A stretch of DNA of 64,000 bases, from assembly GCF_000012225.1 (NCBI RefSeq), contig NC_007716.1, positions 642,570-706,569 of the forward strand, given 5' to 3'. Shown here in pieces: positions 40,978-49,980 of the stretch (its first letter is position 1; each line of letters opens with the position of its first letter). The stretch is from Aster yellows witches'-broom phytoplasma AYWB. GTDB taxonomy: Bacteria; Bacillota_I; Bacilli_A; Acholeplasmatales; Acholeplasmataceae. The notes beneath the pieces were generated by a model. The model was given only the letters and a program-made list of their open reading frames with translations, did not search any database and was not told the DNA's origin. Made by a program: the position numbers and the translations under genes.

Positions 40978-41889
40978 CTAAACATTTTTTACAGCTACCC
41001 TCAATTTAGCTGAAATACTACGCGAATTGTTTTGCATTTCTTCTTCACTTGGCAAAAAGGCTTTTTTAGTAATAATACTTAAAGGAGTTTGGGGAATAAT
41101 TGCAATAGGCAATTTTTTAGGTAAAACAAAAGTACTATGTTTTTTAAAAAAATGTTTAATAATTCGGTCTTCTAATGAATGAAAACTAATAACTACTATC
41201 CTGGCATTTGGTTTTAATAAATCAAGACTTTGTTCCAAGGCTTGTTTTAAGGATTCTAATTCTTGATTAACTTCAATACGCAACGCTTGAAATATTTTTT
41301 TAGCACTATGTCCTTTTTGGAGGTTGCAAAATCGATCAGTTATAGAAACCAAATCATAAGATGTCTGCAAAGGTCTTTGTTTAATGATTTCTGAGACAAC
41401 CAAAGAAGCATTTTTAACTTCACCATAAAGCTTAAAAATATTTTTTAATTGTGCAAAGGAGTAATTATTTAAAATATATTGTGCAGTAATTGTTTGATTA
41501 ATATTCATTCTCATATCTAAAGGAGTGTTATGCAAATAACTAAATCCTCTTTGGGGATTGTCAATTTGACAAGAAGATAGCCCCAAATCAAATAAAATAC
41601 CATCTAATGAAAAACTTTTCGTTGTGCTAATTGGGCTTTAAATACGAAAAATACTATGAATTATTTCAATTGGCAAATGTGGTGACAAGGTTTTTTTAGC
41701 ATTTGTGCAAGCTTCTACATCTTGGTCAAAAGAATATAAAAACCCTTGTTGCAAAAGATTTGCAATTTCTATAGTATGCCCACATTGCCCTAAAGTGGCA
41801 TCTACATAAATACCTTCAGGCTTGATCTTTAAAAAATCTATGGCTTCTTTTTTGAGAACTGAAATATGGTGAAAATTTTGTTTGTTCAT
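40978..41889 (-). pseudogene. rsmH: 16S rRNA m4C1402 methyltransferase RsmH (MraW), interrupted
   Basis: RsmH methylates C1402 in the ribosomal decoding centre. The N-terminal part (41889-41638) has HHISVLKKEAIDFL and the SAM motif YVDATLGQCGHT, then hits TAA at 41638. The remainder (41637-40978) is in the same frame and carries [23 protein letters not shown] and [17 protein letters not shown]. Between them about 12 residues read correctly only in another frame ([11 protein letters not shown]). This implies a one-base insertion before them and a one-base loss after them. Unless this is a sequencing error, the single open product is lost. It lies downstream of rpoZ-gmk without a mraZ partner. 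Confidence 0.85.
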
Positions 41890-42054
41890 GGTTTTTACCT
41901 AACTTGCAAAGTTAAAAAATGTGATTCAAAAAAATAAATATTGAAAAAAAGAAAAGGAAAATGAATTACAATTATAAAAAAAATAGTTAAATTACAAATA
42001 ATATTGTTTAATTTAACTTATTTTATCAAATATGAAATAGCGTCTAAATGTTAA

Positions 42055-42294
42055 TTACTTAAAGGCAAATTTAACTTTATCATTAATAATTTCTTCCAAA
42101 GCTTTACCAACTACTTTATTACACAAAAGTTCAGGCAATTCTTTTTTTTGAGCTTCTATGACATGAGCAGTTTTGCTTGCAATATGAACTAATTTGTATT
42201 TAGAATTAATTTTATCCAATAATTTATCAATAGAAGGATAGATCAAACCTTCCTTATTGTATTTTTTTTTATTTGGTTTACTATTATTCTGCAT
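42055..42294 (-). CDS. rpoZ: RNA polymerase omega subunit
   Basis: Omega helps assemble RNA polymerase by holding the beta' subunit. The short protein has the family core YPSIDKLLDKINSKYKLVHIASKTAHVIE followed by NKVVGKALEEI. I place the start at ATG 42294, because GGAGG then lies 9 bases away; ATG 42300 would leave only 3. Either start overlaps the end of gmk, so it is translationally coupled to gmk, as in many Firmicutes. Confidence 0.88.
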   Translation of the reverse strand: MQNNSKPNKKKYNKEGLIYPSIDKLLDKINSKYKLVHIASKTAHVIEAQKKELPELLCNKVVGKALEEIINDKVKFAFK

Positions 42295-42919
42295 AAACAT
42301 TATCCTCCAATATTTTTAAATAATTGCGAATACTACGTTTCGTTTTGGCGTGTTCTGCTCTAATAATTGCAATAATACGGTCAGCAGCATTAGCCACTTC
42401 ATCATTTACTACAATATAATCGTATTTGTGAGCTAAGCGAAACTCGTTATTGGCTTTGGCAATTCGTTGTACAATATTTATTTCTTGTTCGGTACCACGT
42501 TTTTTTAAACGATCATAGAGATCTTTTTTTTTAGGTGGAACCAAAAAAATAAAAACTGTGTTTGGCATACGTTTTTTTCTTAAATGAGTGGCTCCTTCAA
42601 CTTCAATTTCTAAAAACACTTCTTTTCCTTGTTTTAAAAAATCTTGAATTTGCTTTTTAGGAGTGCCATAATAATGATCAATAAATTTAGCCCATTCTAA
42701 AAAACAATTGTTTTCAATCCCTTTTTCAAACTCTTCTTTAGTTAGAAAATGGTAATCTTTACCGTCTTGTTCGCCTGGTCGCGGTTTTCTGGTAGTAGCA
42801 GAAACAGAATACACAAAATTATGATTAGTCATTTCAAACAAAGCTTTTCTAACAGTGGCTTTACCAACTCCTGAAGGTCCTGAAAGAATTATTAAAAGTC
42901 CTTTTTTATTTAATTTCAT
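42284..42919 (-). CDS. gmk: guanylate kinase
   Basis: Gmk phosphorylates GMP to GDP. The 211-aa protein has the P-loop SGPSGVGKATV, TTRKPRPGEQDGKDYHFL for GMP binding, and the lid/adenine region KRGTEQEINIVQRIAKAN. The third P-loop residue is Ala rather than the usual Gly (GKAT for GKGT), a minor change. The C-terminus overlaps rpoZ. The ATG follows an AAGG-like ribosome site. Confidence 0.96.
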   Translation of the reverse strand: MKLNKKGLLIILSGPSGVGKATVRKALFEMTNHNFVYSVSATTRKPRPGEQDGKDYHFLTKEEFEKGIENNCFLEWAKFIDHYYGTPKKQIQDFLKQGKEVFLEIEVEGATHLRKKRMPNTVFIFLVPPKKKDLYDRLKKRGTEQEINIVQRIAKANNEFRLAHKYDYIVVNDEVANAADRIIAIIRAEHAKTKRSIRNYLKILEDNVYAE

Positions 42920-43042
42920 GTTAGATTACCTTTTTCTTAAATTTTGTGAAAGTGGTTAATAATATTAGTTGTGCTTAAATAATTTTAAAAATTGAAGGTT
43001 AAAAAATTAAAGTGGTTTTGATTAAAATAAACAATCACCACC

Positions 43043-43076
43043 AAAAAAATTAATATTGATATTAATATCGATTAAT
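43043..43076 (-). terminator. terminator overlapping the leuS stop codon
   Basis: On the minus strand ATTAATCGATATT pairs with AATATCAATATTAAT (central GATATTAATATC is perfectly palindromic), then TTTTTTT. The stem includes the leuS stop codon at 43074-43072. Confidence 0.75.
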
Positions 43077-45537
43077 TAACAATAATATTTAACAATTTGT
43101 TGGGAATATAAATCATATTTTGAATTTTTTTATGGCATACAAACTTATTAACTTTTGAATCTTGCAAAGCTCGAATTTTAATTTGTTCTGAAGACAAATT
43201 AAAAGGAAGTTCTAAAACAGCTCTTAATTTACTATTTACTTGCACAATAATTTTTACTTGCAGTTGTTCCAAATGGTTTTTATCATAAAAAGGCCAAGTT
43301 AAAGCAACTAATTGGGTTTTATTTTTTAAAATGGTTTGATTAATTTCTTCTGTCAAGTGAGGAGCAATCGGATTTAATAGTTGTAAAAAGATCTGTGCTT
43401 GTTTTTTTCCTATTTTTTGATGTTTATAAACTTGATTAACAAAAATCATTAATTGACTAATAACTTTATTGAATTTCAATTTTTCATAATCTTGGGTTGT
43501 TTGAAAAATGGTTTGATGATAAATAGCGTTTAGAGAAGTTTCAAAATCATTTGGCATTGAAAAAGAAAACATTTGATAAACTCTATTTAAAAAACGTTGT
43601 ATTCCTTTGAAACCTTTTTCACACCAATTTTTAATATCTTCTAACGGACCCATAAACATGATATAAATTCGCAGTACATCGGCGCCATATCGCGCAAGCA
43701 TTAAGGAAGCACTTACTCCGTTGCCTTTGGATTTGGACATTTTAGTGTGATCATGTCCCAAAATAATACCTTGATTAACTAATTTTTGAAAAGGTTCTTT
43801 GGTAGAAACCAAACCCAGATCGTATAAAAACTTATGCCAAAAACGTGCATAAAGCAAATGACCAACAGCGTGTTCTGTCCCTCCAATGTATAAGTCTACT
43901 GGCAAATAATAGTCAAGTAGTTCTTTTGCTTTGGCGGTATTTAACGGGATTAGACCCAAATGGTTTTTCAAAATATAGCCAATATAGTACCAAGAGCTAC
44001 CTGCAAGTTGTGGCATGGTGTTACAATCTCTGCGATATTTTTTGCCATCTTTTTCAAAATATAGCCAAAAATGGGCTTTGGATATGGGTGATTCACCTGT
44101 GCCTGATGGTTTGATTTGTTCCAAAACAGGAAGTTCTATTGGTAAGTTTGTATCGCTATCAGTATAAATTTCATTATTGGAATCATCATAATAAATGGGG
44201 AAGGGTTCTGCCCAATATCGTTGGCGCGAAAAGACCCAATCACGCAATTTATAAGTATAATGAGGATAACCGTGGTTTTTTTTTTCTAAAAATTGCAACA
44301 TTTTAGTTTTGGCTTGTTCGTTATTAAGACCATTTAAAAAATCACTATTGATGTGAATCCCTTCCCCTGTATAAGCCTCGGTCAAGGGAGGTTGAGTTTG
44401 ATTGGTGGTAGGCATTGCAAAATCAGAAGAGGGGGGATTTATGACTTGAATCATTTTTAAACCATGTTTTTGAGCAAACTCAAAATCTCTTTGATCATGA
44501 CAAGGAACAGACATTAAAGCGCCTGTACCATAATGAGGAAGAACATAATCAGCAATCCAGATAGGAATTTTGGTGTTGTTACAAGGGTTAATTGCAAAAC
44601 TGCCTGTAAAAACACCTGTTTTGTCTTTGTTGATGTCTCTTTCTAAGTCTTTTTTTTGTTTTGTTAATTCCAAATAATTGTTAACTGCTTGTTGGTGTTC
44701 GGTTTTGGTTAGTTGTAAGGCTAATTCGTGTTCGGGCGCTATTACTAAAAAAGTTACACCAAAAAGAGTATCGGGGCGATTGGTGAAAGTTTTTAAAGTC
44801 ATTTTTTGATCGAAAACTGGGAAGGAGACAATTGCTCCTTGATTTTTGCCAATCCAATTAGCTTGCATTTCTTTCACATTTAAAGGCCAATTAACTAAAT
44901 TAAGGTCGTCTAAAAGTCTGTCGGCATATTGAGTTATTTTTAAAACCCATTGTTTCATCTTTTTTTTAACAACCGGATGATTACCTCTTTCAGAAAACAT
45001 CCCTTTTTCATTAGAAATTACTTCTTCATTGGCAAGCGCTGTTCCTAAATTAGGGCAAAAATTTACTTCTATATTTTTGAGAACTGCTAGTCCTTTTTCG
45101 TAAAGTTTTTTAAAAATCCATTGAGTCCAGGCATAAAAATAAGGATCTGAGGTGGCAAGTTCTCTGTCCCAATCCACACTTTTACCAATACTTTGGATTT
45201 GTTTTTTAAAATTATTGATATTTTCATAAGTAAAATTGCGGGGGTTTTTGCCTGTTTGCAAAGCATATTGTTCGGCGGGCAGACCAAACGAATCCCAACC
45301 AAAAGGATGCAAAACATTAAAACCTTGCATGCGTTTGAACCTACTCATAATATCACTTGCAGTATAACCTTCAATATGGCCTACATGAAGCCCTTCAGAA
45401 GAAGGATAAGGAAACATGTCAAGACAATAAAATTTCTTTTTTGAAAAGTTATCTTGAGTTTTGAAAACATTATTTTGTTGCCAATAAAGTTGCCATTTAT
45501 GTTCTATTTGTTTAAAATCATAAATTAATTTTGTCAT
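43072..45537 (-). CDS. leuS: leucyl-tRNA synthetase
   Basis: LeuRS charges tRNA-Leu. The 821-aa class I enzyme has the HIGH-type motif HVGH at residues 51-54 in PYPSSEGLHVGHIEGY and the KMSKS motif near 600 (KMSKSKGNGVS). The CP1 editing insertion spans about 220-420 (FTNRPDTLFGVTFLVIAPEHEL, YGTGALMSVPCHDQRDFEFA). Catalytic Asp and Thr residues of editing lie in these motifs, so proofreading looks intact. AGAAGG precedes the ATG. Length is normal for bacteria. Confidence 0.97.
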   Translation of the reverse strand: MTKLIYDFKQIEHKWQLYWQQNNVFKTQDNFSKKKFYCLDMFPYPSSEGLHVGHIEGYTASDIMSRFKRMQGFNVLHPFGWDSFGLPAEQYALQTGKNPRNFTYENINNFKKQIQSIGKSVDWDRELATSDPYFYAWTQWIFKKLYEKGLAVLKNIEVNFCPNLGTALANEEVISNEKGMFSERGNHPVVKKKMKQWVLKITQYADRLLDDLNLVNWPLNVKEMQANWIGKNQGAIVSFPVFDQKMTLKTFTNRPDTLFGVTFLVIAPEHELALQLTKTEHQQAVNNYLELTKQKKDLERDINKDKTGVFTGSFAINPCNNTKIPIWIADYVLPHYGTGALMSVPCHDQRDFEFAQKHGLKMIQVINPPSSDFAMPTTNQTQPPLTEAYTGEGIHINSDFLNGLNNEQAKTKMLQFLEKKNHGYPHYTYKLRDWVFSRQRYWAEPFPIYYDDSNNEIYTDSDTNLPIELPVLEQIKPSGTGESPISKAHFWLYFEKDGKKYRRDCNTMPQLAGSSWYYIGYILKNHLGLIPLNTAKAKELLDYYLPVDLYIGGTEHAVGHLLYARFWHKFLYDLGLVSTKEPFQKLVNQGIILGHDHTKMSKSKGNGVSASLMLARYGADVLRIYIMFMGPLEDIKNWCEKGFKGIQRFLNRVYQMFSFSMPNDFETSLNAIYHQTIFQTTQDYEKLKFNKVISQLMIFVNQVYKHQKIGKKQAQIFLQLLNPIAPHLTEEINQTILKNKTQLVALTWPFYDKNHLEQLQVKIIVQVNSKLRAVLELPFNLSSEQIKIRALQDSKVNKFVCHKKIQNMIYIPNKLLNIIVN

Positions 45538-45630
45538 ACTTGAAAGCCTTCTATATTTGTTTTAACTTTTATGATGTGTTATAATGTGGGGGATAAATTA
45601 AATGATTGAAAAAAAAAAAAATGAGTTAGT

Positions 45631-45861
45631 TTAAGAGGTGTTTTTGGTTATGTAAAAAACGATATCTTGAACAGTTTTGAAATTTTGTAAAGTTGCATCA
45701 CTAATGTTGATTTGAAATGTTTTTTCTGCTTCCATAACTAGTTCTAAAGCGTCAAGTGAATCAAGTCCTAAATCTTCTTTAAAACGGGTGTCTAAAGTAA
45801 TTGTAGAAGTATCTAAAGATAATTGGGTGGCAATTAAATCTTTAATTTTCTCAAAAATCAT
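45631..45861 (-). CDS. acpP: acyl carrier protein
   Basis: The 76-aa protein has the phosphopantetheine attachment motif DSLDALELV with Ser35 as the carrier residue, in the usual EDLGLDSLD context. The length and four-helix pattern are normal. GGAG stands 9 bases before the ATG. No fatty-acid synthase gene is seen in the window, and phytoplasmas are known to lack the pathway, so this ACP probably serves phospholipid acyl transfer or another acyl-donor role. Confidence 0.95.
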   Translation of the reverse strand: MIFEKIKDLIATQLSLDTSTITLDTRFKEDLGLDSLDALELVMEAEKTFQINISDATLQNFKTVQDIVFYITKNTS

Positions 45862-46028
45862 TTTTTATTTCTCCTTCAAAAAAGCAATAATTGCTTAATA
45901 ATATTATACTAAAAAAAATCTTTTTTTAATTGTTACATTTGCCAAAATAAAAAAAAGTAAATGATTTGCCTGTATTCAAAATGAAGTTGTTTTGATTGTA
46001 AATTATAAAAAGGTGTCCATTTACAAGA

Positions 46029-46067
46029 AACAAACTAAAATATTTTATTAAAATAATTTAGTTTGTT
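46029..46067 (-). terminator. stem-loop after the M42 peptidase gene
   Basis: AACAAACTAAA pairs with TTTAGTTTGTT, and the inner TATTTTA/TAAAATA extends the stem. It lies about 30 bases after the stop on the minus strand. The T run is short. Confidence 0.55.
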
Positions 46068-46098
46068 AATGAGAAATTATTTAATTTTGTAATTGTTT

Positions 46099-47169
46099 TT
46101 ATTGAAATAAAATTTCGTTAATTTTTTTTTCGTCTAATTGATTCGCTAACAAAGTTAAAAGTTTTATAGTGTTTATAATGTCTTGTTTGTGTACTACAGA
46201 AGTGTGAGAATGAATGTAGCGTACAGGAACACAAAAAGATAAGGAAGCTGCTCCTTCACGCACTAAATGCATAGTTGCAGCATCGGTTCTACCACCAATT
46301 CCACTTATTTCTTGTACAGGGATATTGTTTTCGGTAGCGATTTTAAGAACAAAATTGCGTAATCCTTTGTGAGCAACTAAGCCCCCATCATAAACTAAAA
46401 CTTGAGGGCCTTTTCCTAGAGTATGCCCTTCTTTTTCGCCCCCCGGAACATCATTTCCAATACCAGTATCAACAGCAATAGCAATTTGAGGGTGTACTTT
46501 GTGAGCACTGGTTTGAGCTCCGCGTAGTCCTACTTCTTCTTGGGTAGTAAAAACACCAAAAAATTGATGGGTAGTAGGATTGACATTTTGTAAAACTTGC
46601 ATCACAATTGCAACTCCCACGCGATTATCTAGGGCTTTTGCAAGGAGGTAATCAGAATTACCAAGTGTACTAAATTCTATATAAGGAGTTACCATATCAC
46701 CAACACGAACGCCTAATTTTAAAGCTTCTTCTTTGTTTGCAACTCCAATATCTAAATACATAGAAGAAGTGTTAATAACTTGATTGCGATCTTGAAAAGA
46801 CATGGCATGTGGAGGTTTACAACCAGTAACTGCTTTAAGAATGCCTTTATCAGTGTGAATTTGCCACACTTGAGCAAGCATTACTTGAGAAAACCAACCA
46901 CCAAGAGTTTGGAATTTGATAAAACCTTCTGGAGTAATTTGCTTAACTATTAAACCTATTTCATCCAAATGTGCTGCAAACATAATGCGAGGACCTGTTT
47001 TTCCTTTACAAGCAATTACGGAGCCTAAATTATCATATTGGATAGAATCTACTTGGTTTTGAATTTTGTTCACTACATAATTAGCAACTGCTTTTTCTTG
47101 ACCTGGAATACCATTTAACATTGTTAAATTTTTTAATAAAGAAACTAAATCACTCATTTTCATTCTCAT
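46099..47169 (-). CDS. M42 family aminopeptidase (glutamyl aminopeptidase-like)
   Basis: This co-catalytic metallo-aminopeptidase probably trims peptides imported or made in the cell. The 356-aa protein has the M42 metal ligands in order: AAHLDEIG, KALDNRVGVAIV, TTQEEVGLRGAQ (the Glu pair), AVDTGIGND, and the late His in VRYIHSHTSV. GGRTDAATMHLVREG is also typical. The gene overlaps the upstream membrane-protein gene, whose stop lies at 47150. Another ATG at 47157 (fifth codon) overlaps that stop as ATGAGTGA and is an equally good start. Confidence 0.93.
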   Translation of the reverse strand: MRMKMSDLVSLLKNLTMLNGIPGQEKAVANYVVNKIQNQVDSIQYDNLGSVIACKGKTGPRIMFAAHLDEIGLIVKQITPEGFIKFQTLGGWFSQVMLAQVWQIHTDKGILKAVTGCKPPHAMSFQDRNQVINTSSMYLDIGVANKEEALKLGVRVGDMVTPYIEFSTLGNSDYLLAKALDNRVGVAIVMQVLQNVNPTTHQFFGVFTTQEEVGLRGAQTSAHKVHPQIAIAVDTGIGNDVPGGEKEGHTLGKGPQVLVYDGGLVAHKGLRNFVLKIATENNIPVQEISGIGGRTDAATMHLVREGAASLSFCVPVRYIHSHTSVVHKQDIINTIKLLTLLANQLDEKKINEILFQ

Positions 47170-47779
47170 TTTTGGGTGCGTGTAAACTAGCGATTTGGAA
47201 TTGTTTAATTCCTGTAAATGTAAGATAAATACTGTGCACTAAAGATAAAACAGCAAATAATTTTAAAATGATATTTTTTAAGTTTTCAAATAAATTACTA
47301 CCTAATCCAAAACAACCAAATCCAAACATTAAAAGATATAAAATGAAAAATGAAAAATTTTGTTTCTTGAAATAATTAATATTTAAATTAATGAAACTGT
47401 GAAAAATAAATATCAATGACAAACAACAGTTAAAAGTTAAAAGTTTGCCAACTAAAGGGTTTTTGGTTTTGAAATCATCAATATTTAACAAACCTAATCC
47501 CGGTAAAAAAAAGGAAGTAACAATGACAAAAACAAAGACAAAAACTTCTAGGGCAAAGAAAAAACGAAGTTTAGAAAAAGTTTCTTTGTATTTTTTAAAA
47601 ACTACTAAATAAGTAAATAGCGATAAAAGTACACCTAAAAAAAATAATCCTAATTGGAATTTCAAACTTCCAAGTTTAAATGTTTGGTCAAAAAAACAAC
47701 ATACAGCTACCAAAAGAAAAAAAGTTGCCAATAATAAAGAGTAAAATCCTTGTAAACGTTTTTGTTTAATTTGATTCAT
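47150..47779 (-). CDS. multi-pass membrane protein, unknown function
   Basis: I do not recognise a family. The 209-aa protein has six predicted membrane helices (about 12-30, 41-61, 70-93, 108-130, 140-160, 168-192), a basic N-terminus and an acidic tail ending NENENE. The gene overlaps the M42 peptidase gene by 20 bases, so the two are translated together. Partnership with peptide breakdown or export is possible but only inferred from position. ATG 47779 follows GGAG. Confidence 0.75.
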   Translation of the reverse strand: MNQIKQKRLQGFYSLLLATFFLLVAVCCFFDQTFKLGSLKFQLGLFFLGVLLSLFTYLVVFKKYKETFSKLRFFFALEVFVFVFVIVTSFFLPGLGLLNIDDFKTKNPLVGKLLTFNCCLSLIFIFHSFINLNINYFKKQNFSFFILYLLMFGFGCFGLGSNLFENLKNIILKLFAVLSLVHSIYLTFTGIKQFQIASLHAPKNENENE

Positions 47780-47917
47780 TATATTATATAACTCCTATTT
47801 TTTTCTAATTATTGCAAAATGAAAAATTAAAAAATAATTATTCATGAAAAACATAAAAATCAAGTTTAAAATTAAAAAAAGAAAAATCATGAAAATACGT
47901 ATTTTGAAATTTTTAAA

Positions 47918-48601
47918 TTATTTTTTAGCAAGAGCTTTTTTTAAAGCTGAAACAATTTCGGTTTTTTTAAGTTTATTAAAATTAGGAACTTTGTGTTCTT
48001 TTGCTAATTTTTTTAACTCAGGAAGCAACATTTTAGATAAATCTAAAGAAGGTTTTTTTGCTTTAATTTGGGTTATTTGTGGTTGTGTTTCCAAAGCATA
48101 ATCGGATTTTTCCTCAGAAAGTTCATTAGATAAAACTTTTTCAAGTTGTAGAGAGGTTTTTTCTTCGGTTTGTGCAAGTTGGTTTGATTGTACTTCTTGT
48201 AATTTAGTTGATTGATTTTCTTTTTTTTTAAATGTTTGTTGAAATTGCACTAAGGTTTCTTTTGCTAATTGAACATATTGTGCGAAAGTTTCTGGTTGTA
48301 AGTGTGCTAAATCCGATAATACTTTGCGATTAACATCCACTTTTGCTAAAGCAAGTCCGTGCATTAAACGAGAATATTGCATTCCACATAACATAGCACC
48401 AGCATTAATACGAGAAATCCATAATTTACGAAAATCTCTTTTTCTTTGTTTGCGGTCTCTATAAGCGTATTGCAAAGAACGCATTACTTGCTCATGAGCT
48501 GTTTTGTAAAGAGTGCTTTTGGAACCAAAATATCCTTTTGCCATTTTTAAAACTTTTTTGCGACGACGGTGTCTTGCAGGAGTAAAACTAATTTTTGCCA
48601 T
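47918..48601 (-). CDS. rplT: ribosomal protein L20 with C-terminal Rho_N/SAP-like extension
   Basis: L20 is an early 23S rRNA-binding assembly protein and, in Firmicutes, the repressor of its own operon. Residues 1-118 are a complete L20 ([39 protein letters not shown]). The protein is 227 aa, about 110 longer than usual. A charged linker (119-189) leads to a compact end, [33 protein letters not shown] (192-224). Its LxxLKxLAKxxxVxNxxKLKKxELVxAL pattern matches Rho N-terminal/SAP helical domains, which bind nucleic acid. It ends the infC-rpmI-rplT operon. Confidence 0.93.
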
Positions 48602-48615
48602 ATTATTTTTCCTTT

Positions 48616-48822
48616 CTATAATCCTCTAATAAGAGTTTTGATTCTGTTGTAATCACAAAGTTTAACACAAGTCACTCCTCTTAGTTGGCGGTTTTGTTTT
48701 GTAGTTTTGGAAGCTGCAAGGTGATTTTTGTATGCGTGGCCTCTTAATAATTTTTTCTTTTTAGTAATTTTAATGCGTTTTTTAAGCCCGCTGTGGGATT
48801 TTTTCTTAATCACTTTAATCAT
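48616..48822 (-). CDS. rpmI: ribosomal protein L35
   Basis: The 68-aa basic protein of the large subunit begins [20 protein letters not shown] and has [23 protein letters not shown], as in other L35. Its place between infC and rplT is the conserved bacterial order. Length is slightly above the usual 64-66. GAAAGGATG provides the ribosome site. Confidence 0.95.
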
Positions 48823-48936
48823 CCTTTCTTATTTTTTTATTTTTAATTGGGTGTAAAAAAATATTTTTGGTTTATGAATTGGGTTAAGTAGTTTTATTTT
48901 GATTAATTTTTCAGCCATTAAAATACACCATTAAAG

Positions 48937-49470
48937 TTATTTTAAAGGCGACAGAACTGCTGTTAGTTGATTACCTTGTAGTTTTAAAGGAGTCTCAATT
49001 TGAGATAAGTTTTTTAAATCTTGCATAACTTGTTTAAAAACTGTTTCTCCTAATTGAAAATTATTAATCATACGACCACGAAAACGCATACTAACTTTTA
49101 CTTTATCACCTTGTTTTAAAAATTTTTGGGCTTGTTTAATTTTAGTATTTAGATCGTTTTTATCAATGGTGGGATTGAGGCGAATTTCTTTTAAAACACT
49201 AATTTGGGTTTTCTTTTTGGTTTCACGAAGTTTTTTTTGTTGGTTATAACGATGTTTTTGATAGTTCATCAGTCGCGCTACCATCGGTGAGGAATCTGCG
49301 TTTACAACTACAATATCAATTTCTTTTTGTTCTGATAATTTTAAAGCTTCCTTTTGATCAAAAACACCTAATTGTTCGCCTTTTTCATCAATAATGAGAT
49401 ATTTTCCTTGTGGTATATTTTCATTATATAGATCATAATTAGAACTTTTTTTAAATTTGTTGATTTTAAT
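48937..49470 (-). CDS. infC: translation initiation factor IF-3, ATT start codon
   Basis: IF-3 checks the start codon on the 30S subunit. The true gene is longer than the ATG-started frame at 49284. The frame is open upstream through QLGVFDQKEALKLSEQKEIDIVVVNADSSPMVARLMNY, the conserved IF-3 N-domain and linker, to an ATT at 49470 that stands 8 bases after AAAGGAGG. An ATT (or ATA/ATC) start is a hallmark of infC, used for autoregulation because IF-3 rejects its own rare start codon. The product is then 177 aa, normal for the family. The C-domain has DKVKVSMRFRGRMI. It is the first gene of infC-rpmI-rplT. Confidence 0.93.
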   Translation of the reverse strand: MKINKFKKSSNYDLYNENIPQGKYLIIDEKGEQLGVFDQKEALKLSEQKEIDIVVVNADSSPMVARLMNYQKHRYNQQKKLRETKKKTQISVLKEIRLNPTIDKNDLNTKIKQAQKFLKQGDKVKVSMRFRGRMINNFQLGETVFKQVMQDLKNLSQIETPLKLQGNQLTAVLSPLK

Positions 49471-49570
49471 ATTTAAAACCTCCTTTTGGTTTTGGGGTTA
49501 TTTTGTAAAAATAAAATGAAATGGCATAACATGAAAAAAAGAAACAAGGCAAAAAGAGAAAATAAAATAA

Positions 49571-49612
49571 AATAAAAAAAGAGAAATATCCAAAGGAACA
49601 TTTCTCTTCTCT
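49571..49612 (-). promoter_or_regulatory. transcription attenuator in the infC-rpmI-rplT leader
   Basis: On the minus strand GAGAAATGTTCC-TTTGGATATTTCTC forms a stem followed by TTTTTTT, a standard terminator about 100 bases before the infC start. It is read before infC, so it can only act as an attenuator. Upstream, TTTTTCTCTCGCC (49702-49715 region) could pair with AGAGAAGAGAAA and block the hairpin. In Bacillus the same operon is attenuated by L20; here that is inference. Confidence 0.65.
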
Positions 49613-49980
49613 AAAATAACTAACACTAAATGTTTATTGCATTTTTTTGCAAAAAAATAAATGTTTATGTGCCATTTGCCTAAAAACTAATTGTTAATCA
49701 GGCGAGAGAAAAACTCTTCTTTTCACGTTAATATCATAAGATTATTACAAAATATTTGATAATTTTTATAATTGTATTTTGAATATTATAAAATAAAGCA
49801 ATAACAATACCGCTCTAATTATATAATAAAAAGTGTGGTTTGTCAATGGTTTTAGTGATTTTTTGGAAATTTTTATAGGTTTGGTGTAAATAGAAAAATA
49901 GCAAAATAAAAGTGAGTTAGAAAATAAAAAAAATACAAATGATGCTAACATTTTTTTAAATAAAATAAATATTAATTTAT

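Noticed and set aside
41620..41660. Programmed frameshift in rsmH
   Set aside because: Two shifts in opposite directions would be needed, without a slippery heptamer; mutation or sequencing error is simpler.
49766..49951. Minus-strand hydrophobic frame of 61 codons
   Set aside because: It overlaps the infC upstream region, has no ribosome site and consists of low-complexity T-rich DNA.
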